DNA of 64,000 bases from Buxus sempervirens (taxonomy: Eukaryota > Streptophyta > Magnoliopsida > Buxales > Buxaceae): the NCBI GenBank assembly GCA_947561395.2, contig OX387187.1, positions 1,556,976-1,620,975 of the forward strand, read 5' to 3'. This document shows positions 33,131-43,680 of this stretch, in pieces. Every line of letters begins with the position of its first letter. Positions within the stretch are counted from its first letter, which is position 1. The notes below the pieces were generated by a model. The model saw only the letters and a program-made list of their open reading frames with translations. It was not told where the DNA came from and ran no database searches. The position numbers and the translations under genes were made by a program.

Positions 33131-34472
33131 GTTTGCCCTAGAATATGCAGATGATTTTACCATCGCTTTCCAACCCCTTGTCGAACTAACCATCCTTGAA
33201 GGGATACCGATCCACTCTACGGTTGTGATAGAAGTGTAGCCACCTGCTCTTGTTGAAGAATCCAAAGAAGAAGACCCAGTCATGTACGTCTGCATGATGG
33301 AGAGTTGAGGCAGCTCGGGAAGGCCAGACCGGAGGCCGAGGTCTCCTCCTCCTCCTCCCATATCTTGCACCCCGGGACTCGTGACGGATTGAATGGAATG
33401 TTCCATGGCATGCCCCAAGTGCAAGTGCTAGTGCCCGAAGAGATGTATCATGTGACTTATGGCAAATGGGCACCAGAGACTCACTCCTCTACTATGCCTG
33501 GGATACCGACTGGAATACCCATAGCTGTTGCACCACCCAAAGTTGACCCGGCCAATGAGGTCACCATTGCCTACATGCCACCTGACACAGAAATACTGAT
33601 GGCAATTCCCCTCATTGGATCATGGGTGAGGGTATCATCAGAGTATGATCCCAAGTCGGAGAGAAGCCAGAAAAAGCTAGTGGCAGGGGCGGCAAACGAT
33701 CCCATCTGCATTTTATCTGACGATAGCGCCAACATGGTGCTAGTTGGAGAACTGGAGAAGACGGCTGTCATCAACAATGAGGACAAAGCACCATTGAAGA
33801 ACTGGAGCACTATGTCTTTTGCAATTGGCAAAGCTAATATTTCAAAGGGGGTTTCTGCCACCTTTGAAATTTCTGTTGTAGCTGCTGCTAAGATTTTCAA
33901 TGAATACCTGAATGATTCCTACTGCTTGCATTTGTCTAAAAACAAAAATAACAAAAACAAGCAACCTGAGCATTGCAATCTTAGTGTCAATCCCGACGCA
34001 CACCCGAAAGAGCCGGGGCACGTGATAGATAATAAGACTGCCATTATTGAACAAAAAGAACAAAATAAATTGAAAAGCCATTTCAAATGGCAATAATAAA
34101 TGAAAAGCATGAGCCAGTGTCTAGTTCTGAAAACGAGCAAGGACTCAACAAATCGGATTGGGGCACTTGCCCATTGTAGCAAGAGGATTCAAACATCGTC
34201 CCCTATAAGCCTTCCGAGCATGAGGACGACGATGAATCATGGGAAACCTTGCTTGAAATCCAACTCGCATTTGAAAGGAATGAAAAGGGTCTCCAGGCCA
34301 ACATTGAGGAAACTGAGCCAATTGACATAGGTGAAATAGCACAACCAAGGATACTCAAGATTGGTAAAAAGCTATCACAATTACTGAAAAAACAGATGAT
34401 TGATTTTGTTAAATCTTATTCAGACATCGACTTGGTTGTGATCGATTACTAACAAAGTCTGAGGCCATACCT
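33131..34472 (+). pseudogene. Protease-RT linker, second part (inner element)
   Basis: This resumes the linker after 24515. A 263-codon frame without stops (33305-34096) contains VPEEMYHVTYGKWAP, PICILSDDSAN, LKNWSTMSFAIGKANISKG, IFNEYLNDSYCLHLSKNKNNKNK and NPDAHPKEPGHVIDN. The outer copy (54128-53757) matches the second half (LKNWNSTPFAVNKADLLQG, IFNEYLKEFFYLHVSGN). Then comes the short segment ETEPIDIGEIAQPRILKIGKKLS (34310), which leads into RT. No known domain is recognised. In Ogre elements an intron lies between protease and RT; it could fall here, but no pair of sites was established. Confidence 0.75.
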
Positions 34473-35441
34473 ATGAAGCAGAAGCTCAGGTGCACGAAGC
34501 CGAAATGGGCCCTGAAGATCAAAGAGGAGGTCACCAAACAATTGGATGCCGGATTCTTTCAAGTAACAAACTATCCGGAGTGGTTAGCCAACATCGTGCC
34601 AGTTCCCAAGAAAGACGAGAAAGTCAGGATGTGTGTTGACTACAAAGATCTGAATAGAGCCAATCCGAAGGACAACTTCCCATTGCCGCTCATTGATGTA
34701 CTGGTCGACAATACAGCAACACATTCAATGTTCTCGTTTATGGAAGGGTTTCTTTGGTTACAACTAGATAAGGATGGCACCTGAGGATATGGAGAAGAGA
34801 TCCTTTATCACACACTGGGGCACTTACTGTTACCGTGTGATGCCATTCGGATTGAAGAATGCGGGCACTACGTATCAGCGTGCCATGACCCTGTTATTCC
34901 ATGACATGATGCACAAGAGATGGAAGTGTATGTGGATGACATGATAGCAAAGTCAAAGGAAGAAGAAGATCATTTGGTGAACCTTGGGAAAATGTTTGAC
35001 AGACTCAGAGAGCACAAACTCCGGCTCAACCCAAACAAGTGCGTGTTTGGAGTTACTTCAGGAAAGCTGCTTGGATTCATAGTGGGCAAGCGAGGGATTG
35101 AGGTTGACCCCATCAAAGCAAAGGCAATTCTGGAAATGCCTCTCCCGTCGACAGAGAAGGAAGTGAGAGGGTTACTAGGTAGATTGCAGTACATTAGTCA
35201 ATTCATTGCACAGATGACTCCTGTGTGTGAACCTATATTCAAGCTGCTAAGGAAAGATAAGCTCGTAATATGGAACGAAGACTGTCAAGTAGCGTTTGAC
35301 AAGATCAAGGCATATCTGATGAGTCCACTGACGTTGGTCCCACCGGCCCCAGGACGACCCTTGATTATGTATCTAACAGTCTCGGAGACAGCTGTGGGAT
35401 GCGTGTTAGGTCAACACGATGAGAAAGGAAAGAAAGAATAA
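34473..35441 (+). pseudogene. Reverse transcriptase (inner element)
   Basis: RT blocks: KPKWALKIKEEVTKQL, WLANIVPVPKKD (34582), MCVDYKDLNRANP, FPLPLIDVLVDN, MAPEDMEKRSFITHW in another frame (34781), MPFGLKNAGTTYQRAM, YVDDMI (34926, the catalytic pair of Asp), LNPNKCVFGVTSGKLLGFIVG and LLGRLQYISQFIAQMTPVCEPIFKLL. A frameshift just before EMEVYVDD (about 34915) and one near 34750 disable it. It is followed directly by RNase H. Confidence 0.93.
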
Positions 35442-35790
35442 GCAATCTACTACCTAAGCAAGAAATTTACCAACTTTGAAGTGAGATATACAGTGCTTGA
35501 AAAGACATGCTGCGCTTTGGTCTGGGCAGCTCAGAAGCTCCGACACTATTTGCTCAGTCACACAGTCTTACTAATCTCGAACCTTGACCCATTGAAGTAC
35601 AACTTTGAGAGGCCGATCTCTACTGGCAGGGTAGCTAGATGGCAAGTCCTTTTGTCCGAGTATGTCATTTTCTACACAACTAGGAAGGCGATAAAAGGAT
35701 AGGCTGTGGCAGATCACTTGGCGGAGCATCCCTTGCCAGACTACCAACCGCTCCCGACCCACTTCCCAGACGAAGATGTGATGTGTAAAG
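35442..35790 (+). pseudogene. RT-linked RNase H (inner element)
   Basis: Blocks YYLSKKFTNFEVRYTVLEKTC, LVWAAQKLRHYLLSHTV, DPLKYNFERPISTGRVARWQ and TTRKAIKG are followed by ADHLAEHPLPDYQPL. TAA at 35439 (GKKE-stop-AIYY) replaces a Gln codon and TAG at 35700 (KG-stop-AVADHL) another Gln, both C-to-T changes. Confidence 0.9.
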
Positions 35791-35799
35791 AGTTTGCAG

Positions 35800-36245
35800 A
35801 GGAGATAGAGGAAACCAAGTGGCAAATGTTCTTTGATGGGGCAGTCAATATAAATGGAAAGGGGATCGGAGCGGTGCTAATCTCCCGAGATGGTGGCCAT
35901 CACCTGATAGCAGCAAAGCTTTTGTTCAATTGCACTAACAACATGGCCGAATACAAAGCATGTGTGTTAGGCTACGGGTAGCGATCGAGATACACGTACA
36001 AGAGTTGAAGGTGTTCGGTGATTCTAGTCTCATCATCTATCAAGTGATGGGAGACTGGAAAACCAGAGATGCAAAGTTGGTACCCTACCAAGAGCTGGTC
36101 AAGGAGCTAGAGGAGCAATTCGAAAGTGTAACATTCGATTACATACCATGGGACAGGAATCAGTTCGCAGATGCGCTAGCCACACTGGCATCAATGGCCA
36201 CCATCACTAATGACACCTGGGTGCAACCTCTGGAGATAGAAATCC
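35800..36245 (+). pseudogene. Second (archaeal-like) RNase H (inner element)
   Basis: WQMFFDGAVNINGKGIGAVL (first Asp), NCTNNMAEYKACVLG (Glu), VFGDSSLIIYQVMGDW (Asp) and RNQFADALATLASM (final acidic residue) are all present, so the four catalytic residues survive. A frameshift near 35970 separates the first half from the second. This domain places the element in the Tat lineage. Confidence 0.9.
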
Positions 36246-37145
36246 GGCGCCACCCTGTCTACTGCTTTAGCATTGAGAAGGGCACACTCGAAGAAGAGCC
36301 CTGGTATGCAGACATTGAGAGATACCTAAAGGACAGAACCCTGTTGGAAGGTGCCACGGCTGCAGAAAAACAAACTGTTCAGAGGTTGGCAAGGCAGTAC
36401 TTCAACAGTGGGGGTAGAACATACAAGAAGTCATACAATGACTCCCTATTGCTATATGTCAGAGAAGATGAGGCACAGAAGCTGATTGAGGAATTTCATG
36501 GAGGATTGTGTGGGGCACACATGAATGGGCACATGCTAGCAAGGAAGATTCTAAGGGTGGGTTATTACTGGATGACCATGGAAGTGGACTTCTACGCCCA
36601 TGTCAGGAAATGCCAGTTGTGCCAAATTTATGCAGACAACATCCATGCACCACCGAATACACTATACTCCATGACATCACCCTGGCCATTCGCCATCTGG
36701 GGAATCGACATGATAGGTCAGGTCCATTTGAAGGCTTCTAATGGGCATAGATTCATTTTGGTTGCAATCGATTACTTTACCAAGTGGGCTGAGGCCATGT
36801 CCTTCATAGATGTGAAGAAACCTCATGTTCTCAAGTTCATCAGAAACAACATAGTTTGTCCTTACGGCGTGCCGAAAGCAATCATCATAGACAATGCAAA
36901 AAAAAATGAACAATAAGGACATGGAAAAGATGTGTGAAGATCTGAAGATCAGACATCTAAACTCTATGGCATACCGGCCCAAGATGAATGGAGTAGTAGA
37001 GGTTGCCAACAAGAATTTGAAGAGGATACTTGAGAAAATGATAGTCACCTACAGGGACTGGAATGAGAAGTTGCCTTACGCATTGGACGCCTATCGAACA
37101 TCGATCAGAACATCAACCGGGGCAAACCCTTTCTCCCTGGTATAT
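36246..37145 (+). pseudogene. Integrase, N-terminal and core parts (inner element)
   Basis: The H2C2 zinc finger lies at about 36493-36625 (EFHGG, GAHMNGH, KCQLCQ). The core has D in WGIDMIG (36700), D in AIIIDN (36880) and E in NGVVEVANKN (36990). The frame open from 35960 ends at 36916 because of an A-run (36898-36906), a probable slippage indel, and continues in another frame to TGANPFSLVY. There a solo LTR is inserted (37146). The C-terminus is at 39642. Confidence 0.92.
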
Positions 37146-39641
37146 TGTAAGACCCTGATTTTGTGAGTTATTTATTTATTTATTTAGTTATTTATTTTGA
37201 TGTATAAACTGTGTTTATCAGGTTATTTTGTGGTTTGAGGGCTTAGCCCATACTCGTATGTACAGGCGTTATATAGCCATTTTTCTGGAAAAATTATATT
37301 ATTATTAGTATAAAAAAAATATATACATATAGCTTGGGCACTTGTTAACTTAAGTGGTCGGAACATGTAGGATGTTTTCAGTGGGCCGGCGTGCATGGGA
37401 TCAAGGAAATGGGAGAAGGATCGAGCGGCGTATGTATCAAGGTAAATATACTAAAAAGGGTAAGTAGGGTTTTGGGGTTTATGAGAATACGCCTATCATA
37501 CTTACGGAAACATTGTTCGTTAGTCTGATACTTGGAGCTCAGGAGAATCGGCTGGAGTGGCGACTAGGGTTCTGTGCTTGTGAAGAACAAGGATCGCAAG
37601 GGGTAAGAGAAGGGTTTCGGAGTTGGAGTTGAGTGGGTTATTTCTCCCTGCTCGAGACGAAGTGTTTGGGTAGATTCTGTACTCGCGTGCGTGGCCGGAG
37701 TGGTGATCGGCCGAGGTTTTGGGTATTCCGGAATAAGCGATTTCAGGTGAGTAGCACTGATTTACAACTGGGGTTTTGTGTTTTATGTTTTCCCGAGATT
37801 ATTCTGATGCATGGTTGTAGTTTAAATGATCTCTTGAGTTTTCTTTTGGTTTTCTGGAATGGCATGAAACAGAGTCGGAGACCGAAATTTATCTTGAGTT
37901 TAAATGTATTTAGATTAAATCCAAATATGGTTGGGAAGTCTTCTGGGAGTATTAGGAGTATAGTAGAATAATTACAGAGGTAAACAAACCGGCCAGTCTT
38001 GTAGATCTTGGAATAACAGAGAAACAAAAATCACAGGGGGTATCCGCCCACCTCGCGCTCACCGGCGCTCACCTAAGAGGTAGGCGCCCCGTTAAACACG
38101 ACCCACCGCCGAGCTCACGCCCGGCTGGCGCTCAGCAGAAAACCTTGCGCTCATCTCGCGCGAATCTCGCGCCCACCTCACGCTCGTCTCGCGCTCACCT
38201 CACGCTCACCCAGCGTCGAGTGAGCGGTAGGTCGATTTTACCCCATTTCTTCACCGCCGACCGGCGCTCACCTCGCGCCCACCTCAGTAAGTGAGCGGCA
38301 GACCCTATTTTGCTTACTGAATTGGAGATTTGATTTAACTAAGGGTATTTGGGTTACTTGAAGATTAAACCACTTCACTATTCACTTGTTTGGGAACCTG
38401 GGAATCTATTTTGCCTAGGAAACTATTAGAGGAAAATTTAGTGAACTTCTTAAAAGCTTTCAAGTTGAGTTTAGGTTATTCATGAATGTTATGCTGGATA
38501 CCAAACCACTAAGAGTTACTAGTTACATTTCCTCTGTTTTATACACTGTTTTGATTGAGGAGTTATTCTATTCTGGTTTCACTGGTTTGGAAACTTTAAA
38601 TGTATTGTAAAGATTTCCTTGGTATGAATGAATTGAGCTTTACTTTCAAATGACTTGTGTTACGGAAATGAGAAAATACTGAAAGTACTTGAGGTACTGC
38701 TTGGTCCAGAGGGACAGGTGATGACTTGTGATGGGTTTTACATGATGTGGAATGAATGGTTTTATTTTGATATTGGTATTGAGATTATACGATGTTTTAC
38801 TGTTTTGGTCTAGCTTGTCCTGGATCCAGATGTTTAAGCTTAGTAATGTGATGTTATTGTTGGTTGTTGGAATTGCATGGCCTTGTGTGTTGCCACGACC
38901 GGTGTAGAGCAGCCAGAAAGCCTGAGTAGGCCTGGTTGTCAATGCAGAAACCCGGGGAGTAGGCCTGCATTGGATGACGAAACCCTGAGTAGGCCGTCAT
39001 TTCAGAGTTCCGAAACCCTGAGTAGGCCGGAATTGTGTACATGGAGGTGTGGAGTGTCTACTTGACATGTTTAATTTATCAACTAAACGATAGTCCTGAC
39101 ATTGACCAATCGATGTGTTACCGTACTTAACTGAGATGTGATCTGTTTGATTAGAACCAGTCTTGAATTTCGATTTGAGAATTGATGTTGATTGTTTAAC
39201 CGTATTCAGCGTTTGTCGATGCATAGTTTAAATTGTGATCAACTATTTCTGCATGCATGTGCTACTCGCTGAGATATTCGTATCTCACTCCGTTGTTTGT
39301 CTTGTTTGTTTTTCAGATACTCGTGGTGAGGCGATTTCTGGGGTAGATCCTGCTGAGGCTTATAGGGAGGAGGATTACTATTACCTTCCTTAGACTTGTA
39401 GGTTATCTGTTTTGAACTTGAGAACTTTGAATAAATTGAGATGTATTAAAGTTTAATTGGGGTTGAACCATACGATTCTAGTTCAGTTTAAATGTCACAA
39501 TTTTGCATAAATGGAAATGTGCACTCTGTCAGGTTATAGCTATATGATTATCCAGCGATCATAAATTGATTAACGATCCTTGCCTAACCTCCGTGAGACG
39601 TGTTATATCTTTATTGAACAACACGGATCTGGGGCGTTACA
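37146..39641 (+). mobile_element. Solo LTR, Tekay/Del-like, in integrase
   Basis: 2.5 kb from TGTAAGACCCTG to GGGGCGTTACA with TATAT duplications (37141-37145 and 39642-39646). Removal rejoins SLVY to GMEAVLHVEL. It carries the four-stem-loop array at 38910-39035, in which stem 2 is CAATGCAG/CTGCATTG, a paired change relative to CAATGCCG/CGGCATTG elsewhere. Candidate intron 37747-39316 (CAG|GTGAGT to TTTTTCAG), then a 25-codon open stretch ending YREEDYYYLP (39317-39393). Hairpin TGAGATA-TTCG-TATCTCA near 39269. Confidence 0.92.
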
Positions 39642-40066
39642 TATATGGAATGGAAGCAGTCCTCCATGTTGAATTACAAATCACATCGCTCAGAACTCTA
39701 AAGGAAGCTGAAATCAGTGACATTGAGTGGGAAGAATCTAGATTTGACCAGTTACAACTGCTGGATGAAAAGAGGATCAAGGCACTGTGTCATGGCCAAC
39801 TCTACCAACAGAGAGTAGCATGAGCCTATAACAAGAAAGTGAAGCCACGACATTTCAAGGTGGGAGATCTAGTGTTGAAAAGAATCTTTTCCCACCAAGA
39901 AGACAACAGAGGAAAATTCAAGCCAAACTATGAAGGGCCATTCGTAGTCCACAAGGTTCTATCCAAAGGAGCACTCATCCTACAAGAGATGGACGGGGCA
40001 ATTTTTCCTGAGCCGATGAATCAGTTAAACTATACTACGCCTAAGATCCTTCCGATTGGGAAATGA
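39642..40066 (+). pseudogene. Integrase C-terminus (inner element)
   Basis: This resumes integrase after the solo LTR: YGMEAVLHVELQITSLR, then a TGA near 39823, then KPRHFKVGDLVLKRIFS, NRGKFKPNYEGPFVVHKVLSKG (the GPF motif) and EMDGAIFPEPMNQLN, stopping at TGA 40064. There is no chromodomain, as expected for Tat elements. Confidence 0.88.
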
Positions 40067-42129
40067 AGAGAGGCCATCTGTGACTCTCCTTTAGACCATG
40101 AATCCTTTCAGGCACCTTAAGTTCTCCCCTAGTTACACAATTTTGAGCCTTAAAATCTTGTCAACCCACTGCAAGTGTTCTATACATCAAATAGGGCATT
40201 CCTGGCAAAGCAAAAAAGGAACAGGGCATCCTTGCCCAAAAAAACCTCAAAAAGAAAAGAAAATGCAATAAAAAAGAGGAAAGAAAAAGAAAGAAACAGA
40301 GAAAATGGGGAAATGTTTACCCAACCAAAAAAAATATAGAAATACAAATAAGCTAGGATGTAAGTTCTGCCAACAATAAAAGTAGCACACTTTCCAAACC
40401 CAGGTAGCTAAGCTTTTTTTAGCCATTTATCCTTTCTTTCATAACCAAGGCCAAGCCTACGTTTCGTCCTATCTCTAAGACCTCTCGGATCCCAAAAGGA
40501 ATGATCAGGGCAAACAGTTAAGTCTGCATTCATCGACAATGGTGGAATTTAGAATTTCCCAAAGAGGCTGGACACAGCGAAAACCCGAAAAGAGGGTGTT
40601 GTGTGGTCAATCACACACAAGAAAAAAAAGAAGGGCGGAGGGAGAGAAGAAGAAATTGGTCACATCTGGACTGGGCAGAACAAGGTACAGAAAGAGCAAT
40701 GACAGTGGCGGACAACAAAGTGACAAAAGGATGAACAGATCAAAGGGGTCCAGACGGCGGGTTGTGACCAAGCCAAAAACTTCACAGTGGCCTGTGATGA
40801 CAATGCTATTGAAAATACCAAGCACTCCAAGTCTCGCCTGACCTTGGAATTACTTGTGCTATTGCAGACACGGGCACACACTGACACACTTGTTTTCTTT
40901 GTAATTTTCCGCTTAACTTTTTTGAACTCCACATTGTGCTACTAACTTGAGTTGATAATCTCTTAACCTTGGCGGAGGCTGCTTCTAGCTACCATGGGCA
41001 AAAGGCCTAGGGCAAGAAAAGAATAAAAAGAATGTTTTGCATGCCCTAGCTAGCCCACGACTAACATGTTGTTCCTTGCCCGCCTCCACAGGTACAGCAA
41101 AGGTGAGATAACGGACATCCTCTCCGAAGCCCCCAGCGGAGTTCCTTTAACAAATAAAGGGTGATATCCTCTAATCCCCAGTGGAGTCTTTCTAACAATA
41201 AGGGAGTGATACCCGATGATGTAATTCTCCCAAGCCTCACCCAGTTTGAAGAGGTCGGATTCGTGGAAGGAAACAGAAAAAAGGCAAAATGGGTTCACAT
41301 CAATCCCTGGTGGAATTCCCTCGTATTCAATAGGAGCTTAGACAAGCATGATGAGCTCACACCCAAGCAGAAGAAAAAGGCCTTACAAAGAAAAATGACG
41401 GCGTAAGGGACCCCACTCGTCCTCAGTGGAGCATTCTTCCCAAGGGAACCCCCGCGCCTGTCAAAAACAAGGCCCAGCTGAGAAAAAGCAGCGAGGAAAG
41501 GATTCCCGCCAATCCCCAATGGAGTTGCTTCGAACTAGAAGGCCCTTACGTCACCCAGAAAAGGAGAGTCGATCAGAGATCTCGTCGGGCGAAATGGCCC
41601 CTTTTGTAATTTTTGATTTTAGACTTTTGTAAATAGAATAGGGCAGGTGTGAGCTCCCTTGAGGCATTGGACAGCGCTAAGAGCACGTCCTCACCAACAG
41701 CACCTCCTCCTTCTCTATTCTTTCTACCTTCTAACCAATTCTAGGTCATTAAAAAAACTGTCCTAAGTCCCAAGGAAAAGACAAAAAGAATCAAAAATCT
41801 GAAATCATCTAAAAAGCTTTAATGGAACAAATAAGAAGAAAAGAATGTTGTTAAGTGCCTGGCATCAACATCGAAACAGGTTGGCGAGCTCAAGTCCAAT
41901 CTAATCTCCTTCAAACATAAACTAAAGGCTAAGGAGTTACCCAGCAAAAGCCCAAGAAGCAAAGGGTAAGGAAACTCCGAAGCCGGGAAGTGGCGCCACA
42001 TCATCTGGACGCTTCCCCCTCCAATGGAAACTTCAAAGGACTAAGCTCGTTGACCATGTCGACAGAAATGTAAGGTGCAAAAACAAGGTTCTTTTTCTCT
42101 TTGCCGTTCATCTGCAAGGAGACTCCAAC
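40067..42129 (+). other. 3' untranslated region of inner element
   Basis: About 2 kb between integrase and the polypurine tract with no credible gene. It holds an A-rich tract with AAGAAA runs (40220-40300) and, at about 41090-41560, six to seven degenerate repeats of about 60-70 bp with the core CCCC-AGTGGAGT followed by a run such as CCTTTAACAA. Variable tandem repeats in 3' UTRs are known for Tat-lineage elements and can seed satellite DNA. Confidence 0.7.
41090..41560 (+). repeat. Degenerate tandem repeats in 3' UTR
   Basis: The core (AATCC)CCAGTGGAGTNNNTTC recurs near 41130, 41177, 41303, 41417 and 41512, each with an AAGG or GGGTGATA neighbour. Unit length is irregular (about 45-125 bp), so it is an old, eroded array. 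Confidence 0.6.
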
Positions 42130-42142
42130 AAAGAGGGGTAGC
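42130..42142 (+). other. Polypurine tract
   Basis: AAAGAGGGGTAGC directly precedes the 3' LTR start TGTAAGC. It is the likely primer site for plus-strand DNA synthesis. The GTAGC next to the LTR happens to equal the left target duplication of the element. Confidence 0.7.
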
Positions 42143-42707
42143 TGTAAGCACCACATTTTTGCACCTCCCAGAAGTGTCGGAAATGCAAACCCTAGCTGGA
42201 AAGTCAAACCCTAAAGGGGTAAAAGTTGACTTTTTGATCAAGTGATAATTGGCCACCTTGTTTTATCTCAGTGGATAGAGAATCCCGACACGGTTCCAAC
42301 GCAACTGAGTTTGCTAGAATCGGAGTCTGGATGAAGGATTTATAGGCCAGTCAAACTTAAGGGAGAGCAGAAATTGACTTTCTGCTTAACCCCAGATCAG
42401 TTGCTTAACCCTACCCCAATGAATAGAAGACTCCGATACGGTTCTAATGCAATTGAGTTTGCAAGAATCGGAGTCTAGATGAAGAAGATATGAGCAGTTG
42501 AAGTTCTCGGGTAGCATCGCCTAAAACTGCCCACATGGCAAAAAGAGCAGAAAAATATCTCAGGGGCGAATCCGTAAATATCAAAAGTTCTAAAAATATC
42601 TCAGGGGTGAATCCGTAAATATCTAGGGGTCAATTTGAAATTATCTCGGTTGTCAAATCGGTCAAATCCAGGGGTAAATTTGCAAATATAAAAAAATTTG
42701 CCCTTTT

Positions 42708-42953
42708 GTATCCGACATATATGGTCGGATATGCATGGTTTTCTTGGTATCCGAAATATATTTTCGGATACAAAAGATTTATTCCGAAATCTTGTCGGAT
42801 TCTCCGACAAATTTTCTGGAAAAAATGTAATTTTCAAAATGATTGTGTCTGTATCCGACATATTATGTTGAATAAAAAGGAAATTCAGTGTATCCGACCT
42901 ACATGGTCGGATACACACAGGGATAAGTGTATCCAACCATGGAGGTTGGATAC
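42708..42953 (+). promoter_or_regulatory. Promoter-proximal palindrome array of 3' LTR
   Basis: Palindromes start at 42708, 42747, 42851, 42890 and 42929; spacing is 39 bp within each cluster. Units 2 and 4 are perfect in the arms here (GTATCCGAA/TTCGGATAC and GTATCCGACC/GGTCGGATAC), while the 5' LTR has lost single bases. The unit at 42929 has AACC/GGTT where the 5' LTR has GACC/GGTT. Confidence 0.85.
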
Positions 42954-43680
42954 AAAAATTTGTTTATAAATAGGCCAGCAACCCCCTGGCCGGATGTGGT
43001 TGGCCTTACCCCTTCTTTCCCCCTCCTAGTTGGTTCAAACCTCTCCTCTCCCACCTCTCTTTGATTCCTACACCCCCCAAGCCCACTCCCAAGACCTTTT
43101 TGCCCCACTTCTACCCTTCCCCATCACTACCAAGCTTGAAGGAGGAGGAGGAACTTGTTGTTGGAGCTTGGAGGAGCTAACTAGCACCTTGTGTTTGCCT
43201 CCAGAAGGTCACACACCTCACAAGAGGGACCTGAAACCCCAAGGTATGGTTTCTTGTCACATATTATTTCACATATATAAGAATGAAGGTGTTCCATGAG
43301 GTTAAAAGTGCTTTGCTTCTCCTAGCCTAAACCTGTTTTTTTATCTTTATAGTTATCTTTCATGTTCTTTGTTCTTTTTTTTTTTCTCCCATCACATAAG
43401 AGTCTCTGAAGGTAAGATGGGTTATCTGCATAGCTCTGGGAGGCGAAGATTGTGCATTTCACATACTGTTTTAAGAGGTTTTCCCGGCTGCCGTTCTACA
43501 TGTGTTTACTTCATTTTATGGGGGAGTGTGTTCCCTCATGTGTGATAATCCAATGTACCCTTGTTTAACCCCCCTTTTTCCCTTCTCGTGCTCTCTCTTT
43601 CCTCACATTTTATCTCCATTTTTGGGTACTCCTAGGATGATTGTTTCTCTTTTTAGCATGCTTTGAAATGGTGTGGAAAG

